DNA of 64,000 nt from GCA-002050365 sp964237235 (GTDB taxonomy: Bacteria > Acidobacteriota > Blastocatellia > Pyrinomonadales > Pyrinomonadaceae): positions 62,001 to 126,000 of the forward strand of contig CAXSGY010000011.1 in the NCBI GenBank assembly GCA_964237235.1, read 5' to 3'. How positions within the stretch are numbered: position 1 is the stretch's first letter; each line of letters starts with the position of its first letter. The notes beneath the pieces are model-generated. The model saw nothing but the letters and a program-made list of their open reading frames with translations, searched no databases and was not told the DNA's origin. The position numbers and the translations under genes were made by a program. Below are positions 24,790 to 33,522 of the stretch, piece by piece.

Positions 24790-26610
24790 TTAGTGCTTGA
24801 CGGGAACTTTTATCGTAAATTTCGAGCCTTTTCCCACGCCTTCGCTCAGAGCCTCAATCGTTCCGCGGTGCAAACGAATGATGTGATTTGAAATCGTCAA
24901 GCCGAGTCCCAATCCTCCTGAACTGCGCGTCGTCGAGCTGTCCGCCTGCGTGAATCGTTCAAAAACGCGCGGCAGAAATTCAGGACTGATGCCGATGCCG
25001 TTGTCTTTGACCATCAAGTTTATCGCTCCGTCGCGCTCTAAAACGCTCGTTTCAATTTTTCCGCCCGACTGCGTAAATTTGACGGCGTTTATCAAAATAT
25101 GATGAATGGCGAGCTTGATTTTGTCTCCGTCACCGAGAACAAGATGACCGTTCAAAAAATTGCTTTTGAGAAATTCGATGCTTTTTTCGCGCGCGGCAAA
25201 CTCTATCTCGGAAAAAACGTTTTCAAAAACCTCGGAGAAATTAACGTCTTTTCCTTCGAGCGAGAATGTTCCGGCGACGATTTGCGAATAATCAAGCAGC
25301 TGTTCGACCAAATTTGTTTGCGAGCGCAGATTTTTTTCGATTTTTTCGAGCGCGAGCTTTTTTGTATTGTCAGCCAGATCGTCGGTTTTCAGAATTCTAA
25401 TCCAACCGGCAATCGAATTAAGCGGCGTGCGAAGCTCGTGCGAAACGACGGAGATAAATTCATCCTTCGTATTGTTCGCCTGTTCCGCCGAAAGACGCGC
25501 CATCTGCTCATTTTCCAATAAACTTTGTTTTTGCTTTTCCGATTCGGACAATTCGGCGGCGATTTTTTGCAGTTTGATGCGCGCCGAAGTTTCCCAATAA
25601 GTCATTCCGAAAAGCAGAAAACTGCCCAGGATACCGGCGAGAAAAATAAACGGTGTCCAGCCCAAACTGGATTGTGCGATGAACGCGGGCATCGAATCGT
25701 AACGAATAATCCATTTTCTGCCGGCGACGCTCAAATCGTTCTGCGCCGTGTAATTTTCATTCATACCGTCCGCGACCGAAGAGTTTTCCGCTCCGCCGGT
25801 TTGCGCCAGCAAATTTTCCGCGCTTGCCTGTTCGTCGAAAATTTTCAGAGCGATGTCGGAGGCGAATTTGTCGGTGTGAATTTCCGTCAAAAAATCGCTC
25901 GCCCGAAACGGACTGTAAATATAACCGACGATGTTTTTCTCTCTTTCTTCGAGCGTCGCCGGTAGTTTTCTGTTTTTGTAAATTGGCAAAACGATTAGAA
26001 ATCCGGCGTTGTCGCCGTCGGTCGCATCCTGCGATAAATTTATTTTCGCGCTGCTCGCCGCCTCGCCCGAATCGCGCGCTTTTTCCAGAGCTTCGTGCCG
26101 GCGCGGCTCACTGTCCAAATCTAAACCAATTTCTTTTTGATTGCGCTCAGTCATCGGTTCAAAATAAGCGACGATGTCAAAAGAATTTTTACCGCCGGCA
26201 GACGGAAAATCAAAATTAGAATAACCTTCGTCGCGCATTTTTTTTATCAACGCTTCGCTTTCGGCAGATTTGACGACTTTCGCATAACCAATGCCCTGCG
26301 CACCCGCATAATTTTCCTGTAACTCGAGGCTTTTAACGAATTCGGCGAAATCAGCGCGAGTAATTTCATTATCAGACTCAAAAAATCCGCGTCCGCCTTT
26401 GAGCAGGGCGACATATAAATTTATCTTATTTTCGATTGCCAGATGTATGCGTTTAACTTCACTGTTGAATCGGAGCGCGTCCTTATTTTTCGCGCTCTGG
26501 TAAAAACTATATGTGATACCGATTGTCAGAAAAATAGAAACTGCCAGCACCGTAAACGGAAATCCGGCTGTTTTATCGTTTCTCCCAAAATTGGTAAGTG
26601 ATTTCGACAC
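24790..26610 (-). CDS. CHASE-domain sensor histidine kinase
   Basis: 606 residues. TM1 (18-40) and TM2 (about 318-338) bracket a periplasmic CHASE domain (about 60-300; GFFESDNEITRADFAEFVKS, AQGIGYAKVV, GFLIVLPIYKNR). A coiled-coil linker leads to HisKA with phospho-acceptor His391 (FISVVSHELRTPLNS) and HATPase_c (NAVKFTQSGGKIE, VKDNGIGISPEFL, GLGLGLTISNHII). It has no receiver, so it needs a partner response regulator; the NtrC-type protein encoded at 27475 is the obvious candidate. CHASE domains bind small extracellular ligands, here unknown. A sigma-54 promoter lies 74 bp before its start, implying positive feedback within the island. Confidence 0.92.
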   Translation of the reverse strand: MSKSLTNFGRNDKTAGFPFTVLAVSIFLTIGITYSFYQSAKNKDALRFNSEVKRIHLAIENKINLYVALLKGGRGFFESDNEITRADFAEFVKSLELQENYAGAQGIGYAKVVKSAESEALIKKMRDEGYSNFDFPSAGGKNSFDIVAYFEPMTERNQKEIGLDLDSEPRRHEALEKARDSGEAASSAKINLSQDATDGDNAGFLIVLPIYKNRKLPATLEEREKNIVGYIYSPFRASDFLTEIHTDKFASDIALKIFDEQASAENLLAQTGGAENSSVADGMNENYTAQNDLSVAGRKWIIRYDSMPAFIAQSSLGWTPFIFLAGILGSFLLFGMTYWETSARIKLQKIAAELSESEKQKQSLLENEQMARLSAEQANNTKDEFISVVSHELRTPLNSIAGWIRILKTDDLADNTKKLALEKIEKNLRSQTNLVEQLLDYSQIVAGTFSLEGKDVNFSEVFENVFSEIEFAAREKSIEFLKSNFLNGHLVLGDGDKIKLAIHHILINAVKFTQSGGKIETSVLERDGAINLMVKDNGIGISPEFLPRVFERFTQADSSTTRSSGGLGLGLTISNHIIRLHRGTIEALSEGVGKGSKFTIKVPVKH

Positions 26611-26683
26611 AATTTACCCGTTCGTCTTTAATTCAGAGAGCTTTTGGGGAAAGCCGACTGTTACCTTATAAATTCGATCTCAG

Positions 26684-26699
26684 AGCAAACTATGTGCCG
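26684..26699 (-). promoter_or_regulatory. Sigma-54 promoter of the CHASE kinase gene
   Basis: The minus strand reads CGGCAC-ATAGT-TTGCT: -24 GGCAC and -12 TTGCT with exact GG-N10-GC spacing, 74 bp before the ATG at 26610. It shares the 395-bp divergent gap (26611-27005) with the sigma-54 promoter at 26938. A TTCGAC...GTCGAA pairing around 26840-26867 is the only other symmetry I noticed in that gap. Confidence 0.75.
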
Positions 26700-26937
26700 T
26701 TTTATCGCCTGCCGTATTTCCGGCGGGAATTTTGAGTTATTCCGGAGATTTTTATCTGGAATTTAGAAAATGCCGCATAATCGTTCGGTTTTCGTATGAT
26801 ATTATTTTTTATAAACGTCTTGCTTTATTGCATTTAATCTTTTCGACGGGTTTCTCTTAAAAGTCGAATCGGTTTTTCTTTGGTAAGAACATCAATACAA
26901 ATAACAATTTGCAACAATTCCGCGCGTTTTCGACATC

Positions 26938-26953
26938 TGGCATTTGTTTTGCA
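26938..26953 (+). promoter_or_regulatory. Sigma-54 promoter of the 53-aa membrane protein
   Basis: TGGCAT-TTGTT-TTGCA on the plus strand with exact GG-N10-GC spacing, 53 bp before the ATG at 27006. Confidence 0.78.
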
Positions 26954-27005
26954 ACGACGCGCCAGCGAGACCACCTTGTATTTTGCATTTAGGAGATTTG
27001 AAAAA

Positions 27006-27167
27006 ATGGCTGATGACAATAGTACGGGCAATAATTTGATTTGGGCAATTACAACTTTACTAATTGTGGCGATTATTGCCGGAGCATTATATTACAGCGG
27101 ATTTTTAGGCGGAACGAAAAAGGAAAAAATTGATATAAACGTTTCCGCCCCTGCCGTCAACAAGTAA
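27006..27167 (+). CDS. Small single-pass membrane protein (53 aa)
   Basis: 53 residues from the ATG at 27006, preceded by AGGAG with about 12-bp spacing. An acidic/polar N-terminus (MADDNSTGNN) is followed by one transmembrane helix (LIWAITTLLIVAIIAGALYY) and a short Lys-rich tail. I recognise no family. A sigma-54 promoter sits directly upstream, and the gene lies between the CHASE kinase and the NtrC-type regulator, so it is probably an output of that system, perhaps an envelope-stress or signalling microprotein. Confidence 0.75.
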   Translation: MADDNSTGNNLIWAITTLLIVAIIAGALYYSGFLGGTKKEKIDINVSAPAVNK

Positions 27168-27224
27168 GATTAACAACAAGCGAATCATTATTTTAAAAAT
27201 GCGGCAGCCGACTGAAGTGGCGAC

Positions 27225-27345
27225 TGGAGCGAGAGGCATCTCTGCCCGCATTGAGCATCCCTTCGGTGCAAAATAATGCGCTTTATTATTTTTCAGGCGG
27301 AGTTTAATCGAACGGACGGTTCGCGATTTCGCGCTCAATGCCCGA
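27225..27345. repeat. Family B element-like repeat, copy 1
   Basis: Contains GGAGCGAGAGGCATCTCTGC at the left and, further in, a GGCGGAGTTTAATCGAACGG ... TTTCGCGCTCAATG segment clearly homologous to the interior of the element at 34102-34231. The right-hand inverted end is not clear here, so this copy may be decayed or rearranged. It accounts for most of the 307-bp gap before the NtrC-type gene. Confidence 0.55.
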
Positions 27346-27474
27346 AGGGTTGCTTCTTGATCTAATCTGCAATCCCGCATTGCTTTCGACAATTGATTTG
27401 CATAATAAAGAAAAGCGGTGCGAAACGGATGTTTATCCACGCTCGCTGTTTTAGTTTTGGTTTTGAGTTTTGAG

Positions 27475-28971
27475 TTATTCTATATTGTGCCTTTTTATCA
27501 TTCCGTAAAGGCGCGGGCGGTAAAGCCCGAGAAGATTGGCAGCCGCTTGTTTGTTGCCGTTCGTGCGTTTTAAGGCGGCGACGACAACGCCGCTTTCGAG
27601 CGAGTTGAAAACGTCGCGCTGTTCGTCGCCGTCATTCGGTTCGGGCAGTTTTTCGACGATAAATTTTCCGATTTCCGTAAACAATTCGTCGGTCGTCAAA
27701 TTGTCTATATTGATTAAACCGTTGCCGCCCGTGACGTTTATGCCGGACGACGGCGACGTTTCGCGGCTCGCGCTTCTGTTAATGCTCTCCAGAGAAATTC
27801 TATTATCGAGATTTTTCGGAATATTCAATTCAGTAATTTTTCCGCCTTTGCTTAACAAAATCGCCCGTTCGATGACGTGCTGCAATTCGCGGACGTTTCC
27901 GCGCCAGTTGTAATTAAGCATCTGTTCATAAGCGCGCTCGGAAAATTCGCTGTCGAGACGTTTGTATTTGTCCGCGTAAATTTCCAGAAAATGCTCGGCG
28001 AGCATCGGCACGTCTTCCATACGCTCGCGCAGCGGCGGGATTTTTATTTCGATGGTATTAATTCGATAATATAAATCTTCGCGCAGATTGCCGTCCTGAA
28101 TCGCCTCGAAAGGACTGCGGTTCGTCGAAGAAATCAAGCGAAAATCAACCGTCTGCGGTTTGTCGTCGCCGACCCGGTAATAAATTCTTTCCTGCAAAAC
28201 GCGCAATAACTTCGGCTGCAAACTCATCGGCATTTCGCCGATTTCGTCGAGCAGAAGACTGCCGCCGTTCGCGCGCGAGAGAAAGCCTTCCTTGTCGCTG
28301 GTCGCGCCGGTGAACGAGCCTTTGCGGTGTCCGAAAAGCTCCGACTCGATTAAATCCTTCGGCAGAGCCGAGCAATTTAATTTAACGAAAGGCTTTTTCG
28401 AGCGGTGACTTTTGTAATGAATCGCGTTGGCAATCACTTCTTTGCCGGTTCCCGATTCGCCCAGAATCAAAATGTTCGCGTCGGATTCGGCGACCGATTC
28501 GATGATTTCGTAAACGTCCTGCATCGAACGACTGCCGCCGATTACGCCTTCATACGACGTGCGCGAAGAAAGTTTGCCGCGCAATTCTTTAAGCTCGGCG
28601 AGATTTATTTTGCGCTCGACCGCCTTTTCGATTTTCAGCAGAAGCTCTTCAAACTCAATCGGTTTTCTTTGAAAATCGAACGCGCCGACTTTAATCGCTT
28701 CAATCGCATTTTCGTTTGAATCGTGTCCGGTCACCATTATAATCTCGGTTTCCGGTGAAATCGCCTTTGAACGCCGAACCATTTCCATCCCGTTGATATC
28801 GGGCAGATCGAGGTCGGTTAAAATGATATCGAATTCACTTTCGCCAACTAATTTTAATGCCGTTTCGCCGCGCTCCGCCGTCGTTACGTCGAATCCTTCG
28901 GAATTCAACTGAAACTTCATCAGCTCGAGAGTCGCCACATCGTCATCAATTACAAGCGCCCTATATGCCAT
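27475..28971 (-). CDS. NtrC-family sigma-54-dependent response regulator
   Basis: 498 residues from the ATG at 28971 (an earlier start at 28995 adds eight residues). Receiver domain 1-120 with phospho-acceptor Asp53 (IILTDLDLPDING); AAA+ domain about 143-370 with Walker A GESGTGKE (171-178) and the sigma-54 contact loop GSFTGA (218-223) in place of the usual GAFTGA; then a Fis-type HTH at the C-terminus (GVVVAALKRTNGNKQAAANL). It should activate sigma-54 promoters when phosphorylated. Four such promoters lie in the flanking 5 kb, while its own upstream region (28972-29120) has none. The likely kinase is the CHASE protein; the hybrid kinase on the other side is an alternative. Confidence 0.93.
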   Translation of the reverse strand: MAYRALVIDDDVATLELMKFQLNSEGFDVTTAERGETALKLVGESEFDIILTDLDLPDINGMEMVRRSKAISPETEIIMVTGHDSNENAIEAIKVGAFDFQRKPIEFEELLLKIEKAVERKINLAELKELRGKLSSRTSYEGVIGGSRSMQDVYEIIESVAESDANILILGESGTGKEVIANAIHYKSHRSKKPFVKLNCSALPKDLIESELFGHRKGSFTGATSDKEGFLSRANGGSLLLDEIGEMPMSLQPKLLRVLQERIYYRVGDDKPQTVDFRLISSTNRSPFEAIQDGNLREDLYYRINTIEIKIPPLRERMEDVPMLAEHFLEIYADKYKRLDSEFSERAYEQMLNYNWRGNVRELQHVIERAILLSKGGKITELNIPKNLDNRISLESINRSASRETSPSSGINVTGGNGLINIDNLTTDELFTEIGKFIVEKLPEPNDGDEQRDVFNSLESGVVVAALKRTNGNKQAAANLLGLYRPRLYGMIKRHNIE

Positions 28972-29312
28972 ATTTTTGCTAAATGATTTTACCAATTGCG
29001 TCTGGTTTCCGGCGAATCGGTTTTTTCTAATTGTATCAAAACAAAGTAAATTTAAGAATTCGGCACAAAGTGTTTCGGGAAAAGCCTCCGCTGCAAGCCG
29101 TCGTTTTTCATAAATGTCCGTTCGATTCCGGTATGGAAATTTTCATTGCGACTCTAAAATCATACACACGATTTGTAATCGTCCGGTCTATTCCGGGCTG
29201 ATTGAAAAACCAGTGAAAATTTGTATTAAAATAATACTGAATTTGCGTTTCTTAAATCTTAAATTTTTCGTAGATTATCACTTAAATCAAGCAAATTGCG
29301 CCTTTCAATTTT

Positions 29313-29329
29313 TAGGCACGAAAATTGAT
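29313..29329 (+). promoter_or_regulatory. Probable sigma-54 promoter of the lmo0937-like gene
   Basis: AGGCAC-GAAAA-TTGAT: a strong -24 half with correct spacing, and a -12 half with TTGA instead of TTGC. It is about 90 bp before the ATG at 29420. About 130 bp further upstream is ACGATT-TGT-AATCGT (29167-29181), a possible activator site. No gene was recognised between 28972 and 29419. Confidence 0.55.
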
Positions 29330-29419
29330 AAAACACAACCACAGACAAACAGAATGAACGCTCCGGTTTTGCGGGCGGGAAATGCGTTGAAAAATTTGAA
29401 TTGAAAAGGAGATAATTTT

Positions 29420-29566
29420 ATGTTGGAGACGATTATTGTAATTCTGGTAGTTCTCTGGTTATTGGGATTTGTAACCAGCACGGCGGGCAGTTTAATTCAC
29501 TTGCTTCTTGTCGTCGCTCTGGTGGTTTTGATAATTCGTTTAGTGACGGGCAGAAAAGCCGTCTAG
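29420..29566 (+). CDS. lmo0937-family small membrane protein (48 aa)
   Basis: 48 residues: METI-type start (MLETIIVILVVLWLLGFVTS), then TAGSLIHLLLVVALVVLIIR and a basic RLVTGRKAV tail. Two short hydrophobic helices with a Gly/Ser turn are the pattern of the lmo0937/DUF5670 family, widespread envelope microproteins of unknown function that are often stress-induced. AAAAGGAG lies 8-9 bp before the ATG. A probable sigma-54 promoter upstream and a terminator after it (29628) make it a monocistronic member of the signalling island. Confidence 0.82.
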   Translation: MLETIIVILVVLWLLGFVTSTAGSLIHLLLVVALVVLIIRLVTGRKAV

Positions 29567-29627
29567 CTTACAAAAATATTTAGTTGACCGGCTACAGTTT
29601 TTTGATAAGTCAGAATTTTTGCCGAAT

Positions 29628-29664
29628 GCCTCGACTGATTTTAATGTCGGGGCTTTCTTATTTT
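29628..29664 (+). terminator. Terminator after the lmo0937-like gene
   Basis: GCCTCGAC / GTCGGGGC stem (one mismatch) with a 10-nt loop and TTTCTTATTTT tail. Confidence 0.65.
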
Positions 29665-29690
29665 GAGATAAATCCGCGTTTTATTATAAT
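29663..29690 (+). promoter_or_regulatory. Candidate sigma-70 promoter of the hybrid kinase gene
   Basis: TTGAGA (29663-29668), 16 bp, perfect TATAAT (29685-29690), 45 bp before the ATG. Unlike its neighbours this gene seems not to be sigma-54 dependent. Confidence 0.5.
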
Positions 29691-29734
29691 ATTGAAACGT
29701 ATTACTTAAAATTCCTTTTAAGACTGATAAGAAT

Positions 29735-31705
29735 ATGAAAACCGTTTCAGCCGCTGAAAATGATGCTTTCACGCTCGATAAAATGAATGCCGACATTTTT
29801 AAAAACGTCTTTGCGTTTTTCGGCACGCTCACCGCCGACGGAATCGTTCTCAGCCTCGAAGGAAAAATTTTTGAACGTGCCGTGACCGACCCGAAACTTT
29901 TAATCAATCAAAAATTTTCGGAGACCGTCTACTGGCAAGCGTCGGAGTTTACCGCCGGAATTTTAGACAATTCGATTGCCGAAGCCGCCAAAGGCGTGAA
30001 GTCGAAAAGCCTGCTCGAATTTCGCGTCGGCGCGGGCGAGATAATCGTTATCGAACTTTACCTGCATCCTTTGAACGAAAGCAAACTGATATTTTTCTGC
30101 GCTCAGGAAGTAACTGCCCGCGAGAGGGAAATCGAATATTACAAAGAACGCAGCGAGCAGCTTTTGTTCGCCGCCGAAAATTCCGACACGGGTTTGTGGT
30201 TCTGGGATTTGAAGGAAGATAAATTTTTCTCCACGCCGAAATGCAACGAGCTGTTTGATTTCGCGCCGAGCGATGTTCCGACGTTCAATTCGTTTTTGAA
30301 AATTGTTCACCCGGAAGATGTCGGCAAGGTCGAAGCCGCGCTGCACGAATCGCAAATTAACGGCAAAGAATACAACGCCGAGTTTCGCGTTCTTCATTCG
30401 GACGGAAACGTTCATTGGCTGGCGGCGCGCGGCAAAACTTTTCTTGACAGCAGGGGAAATCCGAAAAATATGATGGGCGTGGTGCGGAAAATCACCGACA
30501 AAAAAATTGCCAACGAAGAACTTTCGAGAATTTACGACCTCGAAAAGAAAGCCCGCAACGAAGCCGAAGAAGCCAACCGCGCCAAAGATTTTTTTCTCGC
30601 CGTCGTTTCGCACGAGCTGCGCTCGCCGCTGAACGCTATTTTAGGTTGGACGAAAATTTTACTGAACAAAAATCCGGACGAAGCGACGCGGCAGAGTGCG
30701 CTCGAAACAATCGAAAAAAGCGCGCGTTCGCAAGCCAAGTTGATTGACGATCTGGTTGATTCGGCGCGCGTCGCCTCGGGCAGACTGCGGCTCGAGCTGC
30801 GTCCTCTGAATCTTTACGAAACTGTCAAAACCGTTTACAACGCACAGTTTCCGGCTGCCGAATCAAGAAACATCAGACTCAATTTCACCGCCGACCGCGA
30901 AGAAATCTCGGTTTTCGGCGATACGATTCGCCTCCAGCAAATTTTTTCCAATATTTTGTCGAACGCGCTGAAATTCACATCCGACGGCGGGCATATTGAC
31001 ATCGAAATCAAAACCGGCGCGACGGACGTTAAAGTTACTTTTAGGGATAACGGTCAAGGCATCAGCAACGATTCGCTGCCTAATATTTTCCGCCAATTCC
31101 AGCAAGGCGACAATAATGCGAACCGTCATCAAAGCGGTTTGGGACTCGGTTTATCTATCGTCAGAATTTTAACCGAAAAACACGAAGGACGAGTCGAGGT
31201 CGAAAGCGACGGCACGGGACACGGTTCGACATTCATCGTCACCCTACCCTTGTCCGGTTCCAGAACCGATTCGGTAATCGCGGAAGAAGAAAAAATCGAG
31301 CCGAAAAAAGTTAAGCCGTTGACGGGCGTAAATATCTTAATCGTTGAAGACGACAACGATTCGCGCGAAGTTTTGCATCTTTTCTTAGAGCAAAGCGGCG
31401 CGACCGTGAAAAGCGCGGATTCGGCGCAAAACGCGATGCAAATCTTACGCGATTCGAAGAACGGTTTGCCCGACATTATCGTTTCGGATTTAGCGATGCC
31501 CGACGAAGACGGCTATTCGCTGATTGCCCGCATCAGAAAACTTTCCGCCGTTGAAGGCGGAGAGATTCCGGCTTTGGCGTTGAGCGCGTTCGCTTCAAAC
31601 GACAACAAACAAAAAGCCTTCGATGCTGGTTTTCATAAATATCACACCAAACCGTTTGAACCCGACGGCATCATCGAAGAAATTCGCCAACTGGTTAATA
31701 ATTAG
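29735..31705 (+). CDS. Cytoplasmic PAS-domain hybrid histidine kinase
   Basis: 656 residues with no transmembrane segment. An N-terminal PAS-like domain (about 15-125), a second PAS/PAC domain (about 140-258; SDTGLWFWDLKEDKFFSTPK, EFRVLHSDGNVHWLAARGKT), HisKA with His293 (FFLAVVSHELRSPLNAILGW), HATPase_c (SNALKFTSDGGHIDIEIKT, GLGLGLSIVRILTE), and a C-terminal receiver with Asp585 (DIIVSDLAMPDEDGY) and the conserved Lys (HTKPF). The fused receiver suggests a phosphorelay or a feedback sink. It could feed or tune the NtrC-type regulator next door. The short coiled coil between PAS and HisKA looks intact. Confidence 0.92.
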   Translation: MKTVSAAENDAFTLDKMNADIFKNVFAFFGTLTADGIVLSLEGKIFERAVTDPKLLINQKFSETVYWQASEFTAGILDNSIAEAAKGVKSKSLLEFRVGAGEIIVIELYLHPLNESKLIFFCAQEVTAREREIEYYKERSEQLLFAAENSDTGLWFWDLKEDKFFSTPKCNELFDFAPSDVPTFNSFLKIVHPEDVGKVEAALHESQINGKEYNAEFRVLHSDGNVHWLAARGKTFLDSRGNPKNMMGVVRKITDKKIANEELSRIYDLEKKARNEAEEANRAKDFFLAVVSHELRSPLNAILGWTKILLNKNPDEATRQSALETIEKSARSQAKLIDDLVDSARVASGRLRLELRPLNLYETVKTVYNAQFPAAESRNIRLNFTADREEISVFGDTIRLQQIFSNILSNALKFTSDGGHIDIEIKTGATDVKVTFRDNGQGISNDSLPNIFRQFQQGDNNANRHQSGLGLGLSIVRILTEKHEGRVEVESDGTGHGSTFIVTLPLSGSRTDSVIAEEEKIEPKKVKPLTGVNILIVEDDNDSREVLHLFLEQSGATVKSADSAQNAMQILRDSKNGLPDIIVSDLAMPDEDGYSLIARIRKLSAVEGGEIPALALSAFASNDNKQKAFDAGFHKYHTKPFEPDGIIEEIRQLVNN

Positions 31706-31770
31706 TGGTAAACGGTAAGTGGTAAATGTTAGATTTTAAGTTCAACATTTACCACTTACCGTTTACCACT
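31704..31770. repeat. Perfect 27-bp inverted repeat between convergent genes
   Basis: The left arm 31704-31730 (AGTGGTAAACGGTAAGTGGT plus AAATGTT) has its exact reverse complement at 31744-31770, with a 13-nt loop. The arms are 7-bp words GGTAAAC/GGTAAGT/GGTAAAT. It overlaps the hybrid kinase stop and ends 2 bp before the VWA gene stop, so it probably works as a bidirectional transcript end. Confidence 0.88.
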
Positions 31771-31772
31771 AC

Positions 31773-33404
31773 TTACAGTCGGCTTCCCTTTCTGACCAAA
31801 TCAAGAAAATCGCTACGGTAGTTTTTCAAATCGTTGCCGAGCGAGCTTTCGGCGAGATTCTGCACGCTTCCGAAGTTTGCAGAGCCTTTGTAACGGGAAT
31901 TTCTCAGAAGCATTCCGAATTCAGCGACCGCCGCGGCGAAGCGCAGATTGTCTGAAGCGGTTTCGATGGCGTTGCCGCGGTCAAGCACACCTTGCGTCAG
32001 CAATTTGCTCGTCGAATCCGACGGCTCTTTGTAGCGCAATTTGACGGTCAAAAGCTCCTCGTTAAAATCGGTATCCGACGGTGCGACCTGCGAATATTTC
32101 AATTCGATGCCGTCGTTTTCAACCGCTTGTCCGGCGGGAACGATTTCATACAAAGCCGTCACCGAATGTCCCGCGCCGATGTCGCCCGCGTCCTTCTGGT
32201 CGTCATTAAAATCGCGGTTCGCCAAAAGGCGATTTTCATAACCGATCAGGCGATAACCCGCGACGCGCGCCGGATTGAATTCGACTTGGATTTTCACGTC
32301 TTTGGCAATCGTATAGAGCGTTCCGGCGGCTTGTTCGCCGAGAGCTTTGCGGGCTTCTTCCTGCGAATCAATGTATGCGTAATTGCCGTTTCCTTTATCG
32401 GCGAGCTTTTCCATCATCGAATCGTTCGTGTTGCCCGTGCCGAAACCCAAAACCGAAAGAAAAATTCCCGTGCGGCGTTTTGCTTCGATTAAATTGACAA
32501 GTTCCGAGTCGTTTTGCAGCCCGACGTTAAAATCGCCGTCGGTCGCCAAAATCACGCGGTTGTTGCCGCCCTGTATAAAATTGTCGAGCGCGACGCGATA
32601 GGCGAGCTGAATTCCCTGCCCGCCGTTGGTCGAACCGCCCGCCTCGAGCCGGTTCAACGCCGACAAAATCTCGCCGCGATTGTTCGTCGAATCTAAAACC
32701 AAACCGCTTCTGCCCGCATATGCGACAATCGCCACGCGGTCTCTGGTCGTCAACTGATTCGCCAAAATCTTTAGCGCGTCCTTCAAAAGCGGCAATTTTC
32801 TGGAGTCGTTCATCGAACCGGAAACGTCCACCAAAAAAACCAGATTCGACGGCGGCACATCATCGAGCGAAACGCGCTTGCCCTGCAAACCGATGGAGAC
32901 GATTTTGTGTTGCCTGTTCCACGGCGCGGACGCGACTTCCGTATTAACCGAAAACGGCTGATTCCCAATCGGCTGCGGATAATCGTATTCAAAATAATTA
33001 ATCAATTCTTCGATGCGAACTGCGTCCTTCGGCGGCATCTGCCCGTCGTTCAGATAGCGGCGCACATTGGCATAAGAAGCCGTATCAACGTCTATCGAAA
33101 ACGTCGAAAGCGGCGCGCGTTTCGCATCGAGAAACGGATTTTCCGAAATCTCCGCATAGCGTTCGCCGCTCGTTTGCTTTTCATCAAACTCTCGGTCGCT
33201 TCTCTTTGCCTCCTCCGGCGCATTCATCGTCGAACTATTTGACGACGACATCGAATTTGAACTTATCGTCGGTTGTGCCGAATAAGCCACATCTTCCGTC
33301 TTCGGTGTTCCGCTCGCGCGGTTTGAATTTGAAACCGTCGAACTCGAACTGCAACCCGACGCGATCAATACAAAAATAAACAAGCCTACCCAAATCTTTT
33401 TCAT
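31773..33404 (-). CDS. VWA-domain lipoprotein, YfbK-like
   Basis: 543 residues. A lipoprotein signal with lipobox IASGC (Cys18) is followed by a long Ser/Asn-rich linker (19-85). The YfbK-type N-terminal domain follows (FLDAKRAPLSTFSIDVDTAS, then DAVRIEELINYFEYDYPQP), then a von Willebrand A domain with the metal-binding MIDAS start DVSGSM (193-198) and an ATDGD motif, and a C-terminal YfbK domain. These proteins are surface or periplasmic adhesion/complex-assembly lipoproteins of uncertain function. Its 5' side carries the terminator of the preceding minus-strand gene, so it has its own promoter. It abuts a perfect hairpin at its 3' end. Confidence 0.92.
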   Translation of the reverse strand: MKKIWVGLFIFVLIASGCSSSSTVSNSNRASGTPKTEDVAYSAQPTISSNSMSSSNSSTMNAPEEAKRSDREFDEKQTSGERYAEISENPFLDAKRAPLSTFSIDVDTASYANVRRYLNDGQMPPKDAVRIEELINYFEYDYPQPIGNQPFSVNTEVASAPWNRQHKIVSIGLQGKRVSLDDVPPSNLVFLVDVSGSMNDSRKLPLLKDALKILANQLTTRDRVAIVAYAGRSGLVLDSTNNRGEILSALNRLEAGGSTNGGQGIQLAYRVALDNFIQGGNNRVILATDGDFNVGLQNDSELVNLIEAKRRTGIFLSVLGFGTGNTNDSMMEKLADKGNGNYAYIDSQEEARKALGEQAAGTLYTIAKDVKIQVEFNPARVAGYRLIGYENRLLANRDFNDDQKDAGDIGAGHSVTALYEIVPAGQAVENDGIELKYSQVAPSDTDFNEELLTVKLRYKEPSDSTSKLLTQGVLDRGNAIETASDNLRFAAAVAEFGMLLRNSRYKGSANFGSVQNLAESSLGNDLKNYRSDFLDLVRKGSRL

Positions 33405-33428
33405 AAATTTTTCCTCTCAAAGAAAATA

Positions 33429-33493
33429 AAAAGCCCGTCTTTCCTAAAAACTTCGTAACTTTTCAAAGTAGAACGAAGCGGAAAGACGGACTT
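33429..33493 (-). terminator. Long hairpin terminator
   Basis: On the minus strand AAGTCCGTCTTTCC and CTTCGT pair with ACGAAG and GGAAAGACGGGCTT and end in TTTTTATTTT. It lies 29 bp past the stop of the gene at 33523 and before the VWA gene's start. Confidence 0.75.
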
Positions 33494-33522
33494 GCGAATT
33501 TTTTGAACAATTTTTCGGAAAT

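Noticed and set aside
26880..27005. Longer N-terminus for the 53-aa membrane protein
   Set aside because: The extension would be translated across the sigma-54 promoter, while the ATG at 27006 has an AGGAG site and starts right before the membrane helix.
29114..29404. 96-codon plus-strand frame before the lmo0937-like gene
   Set aside because: No ribosome-binding site, no family features, and it would cover the putative sigma-54 promoter and its upstream palindrome.
29963..30613. 216-codon antisense frame within the hybrid kinase gene
   Set aside because: Entirely covered by PAS and HisKA coding sequence on the opposite strand; no recognisable domain.
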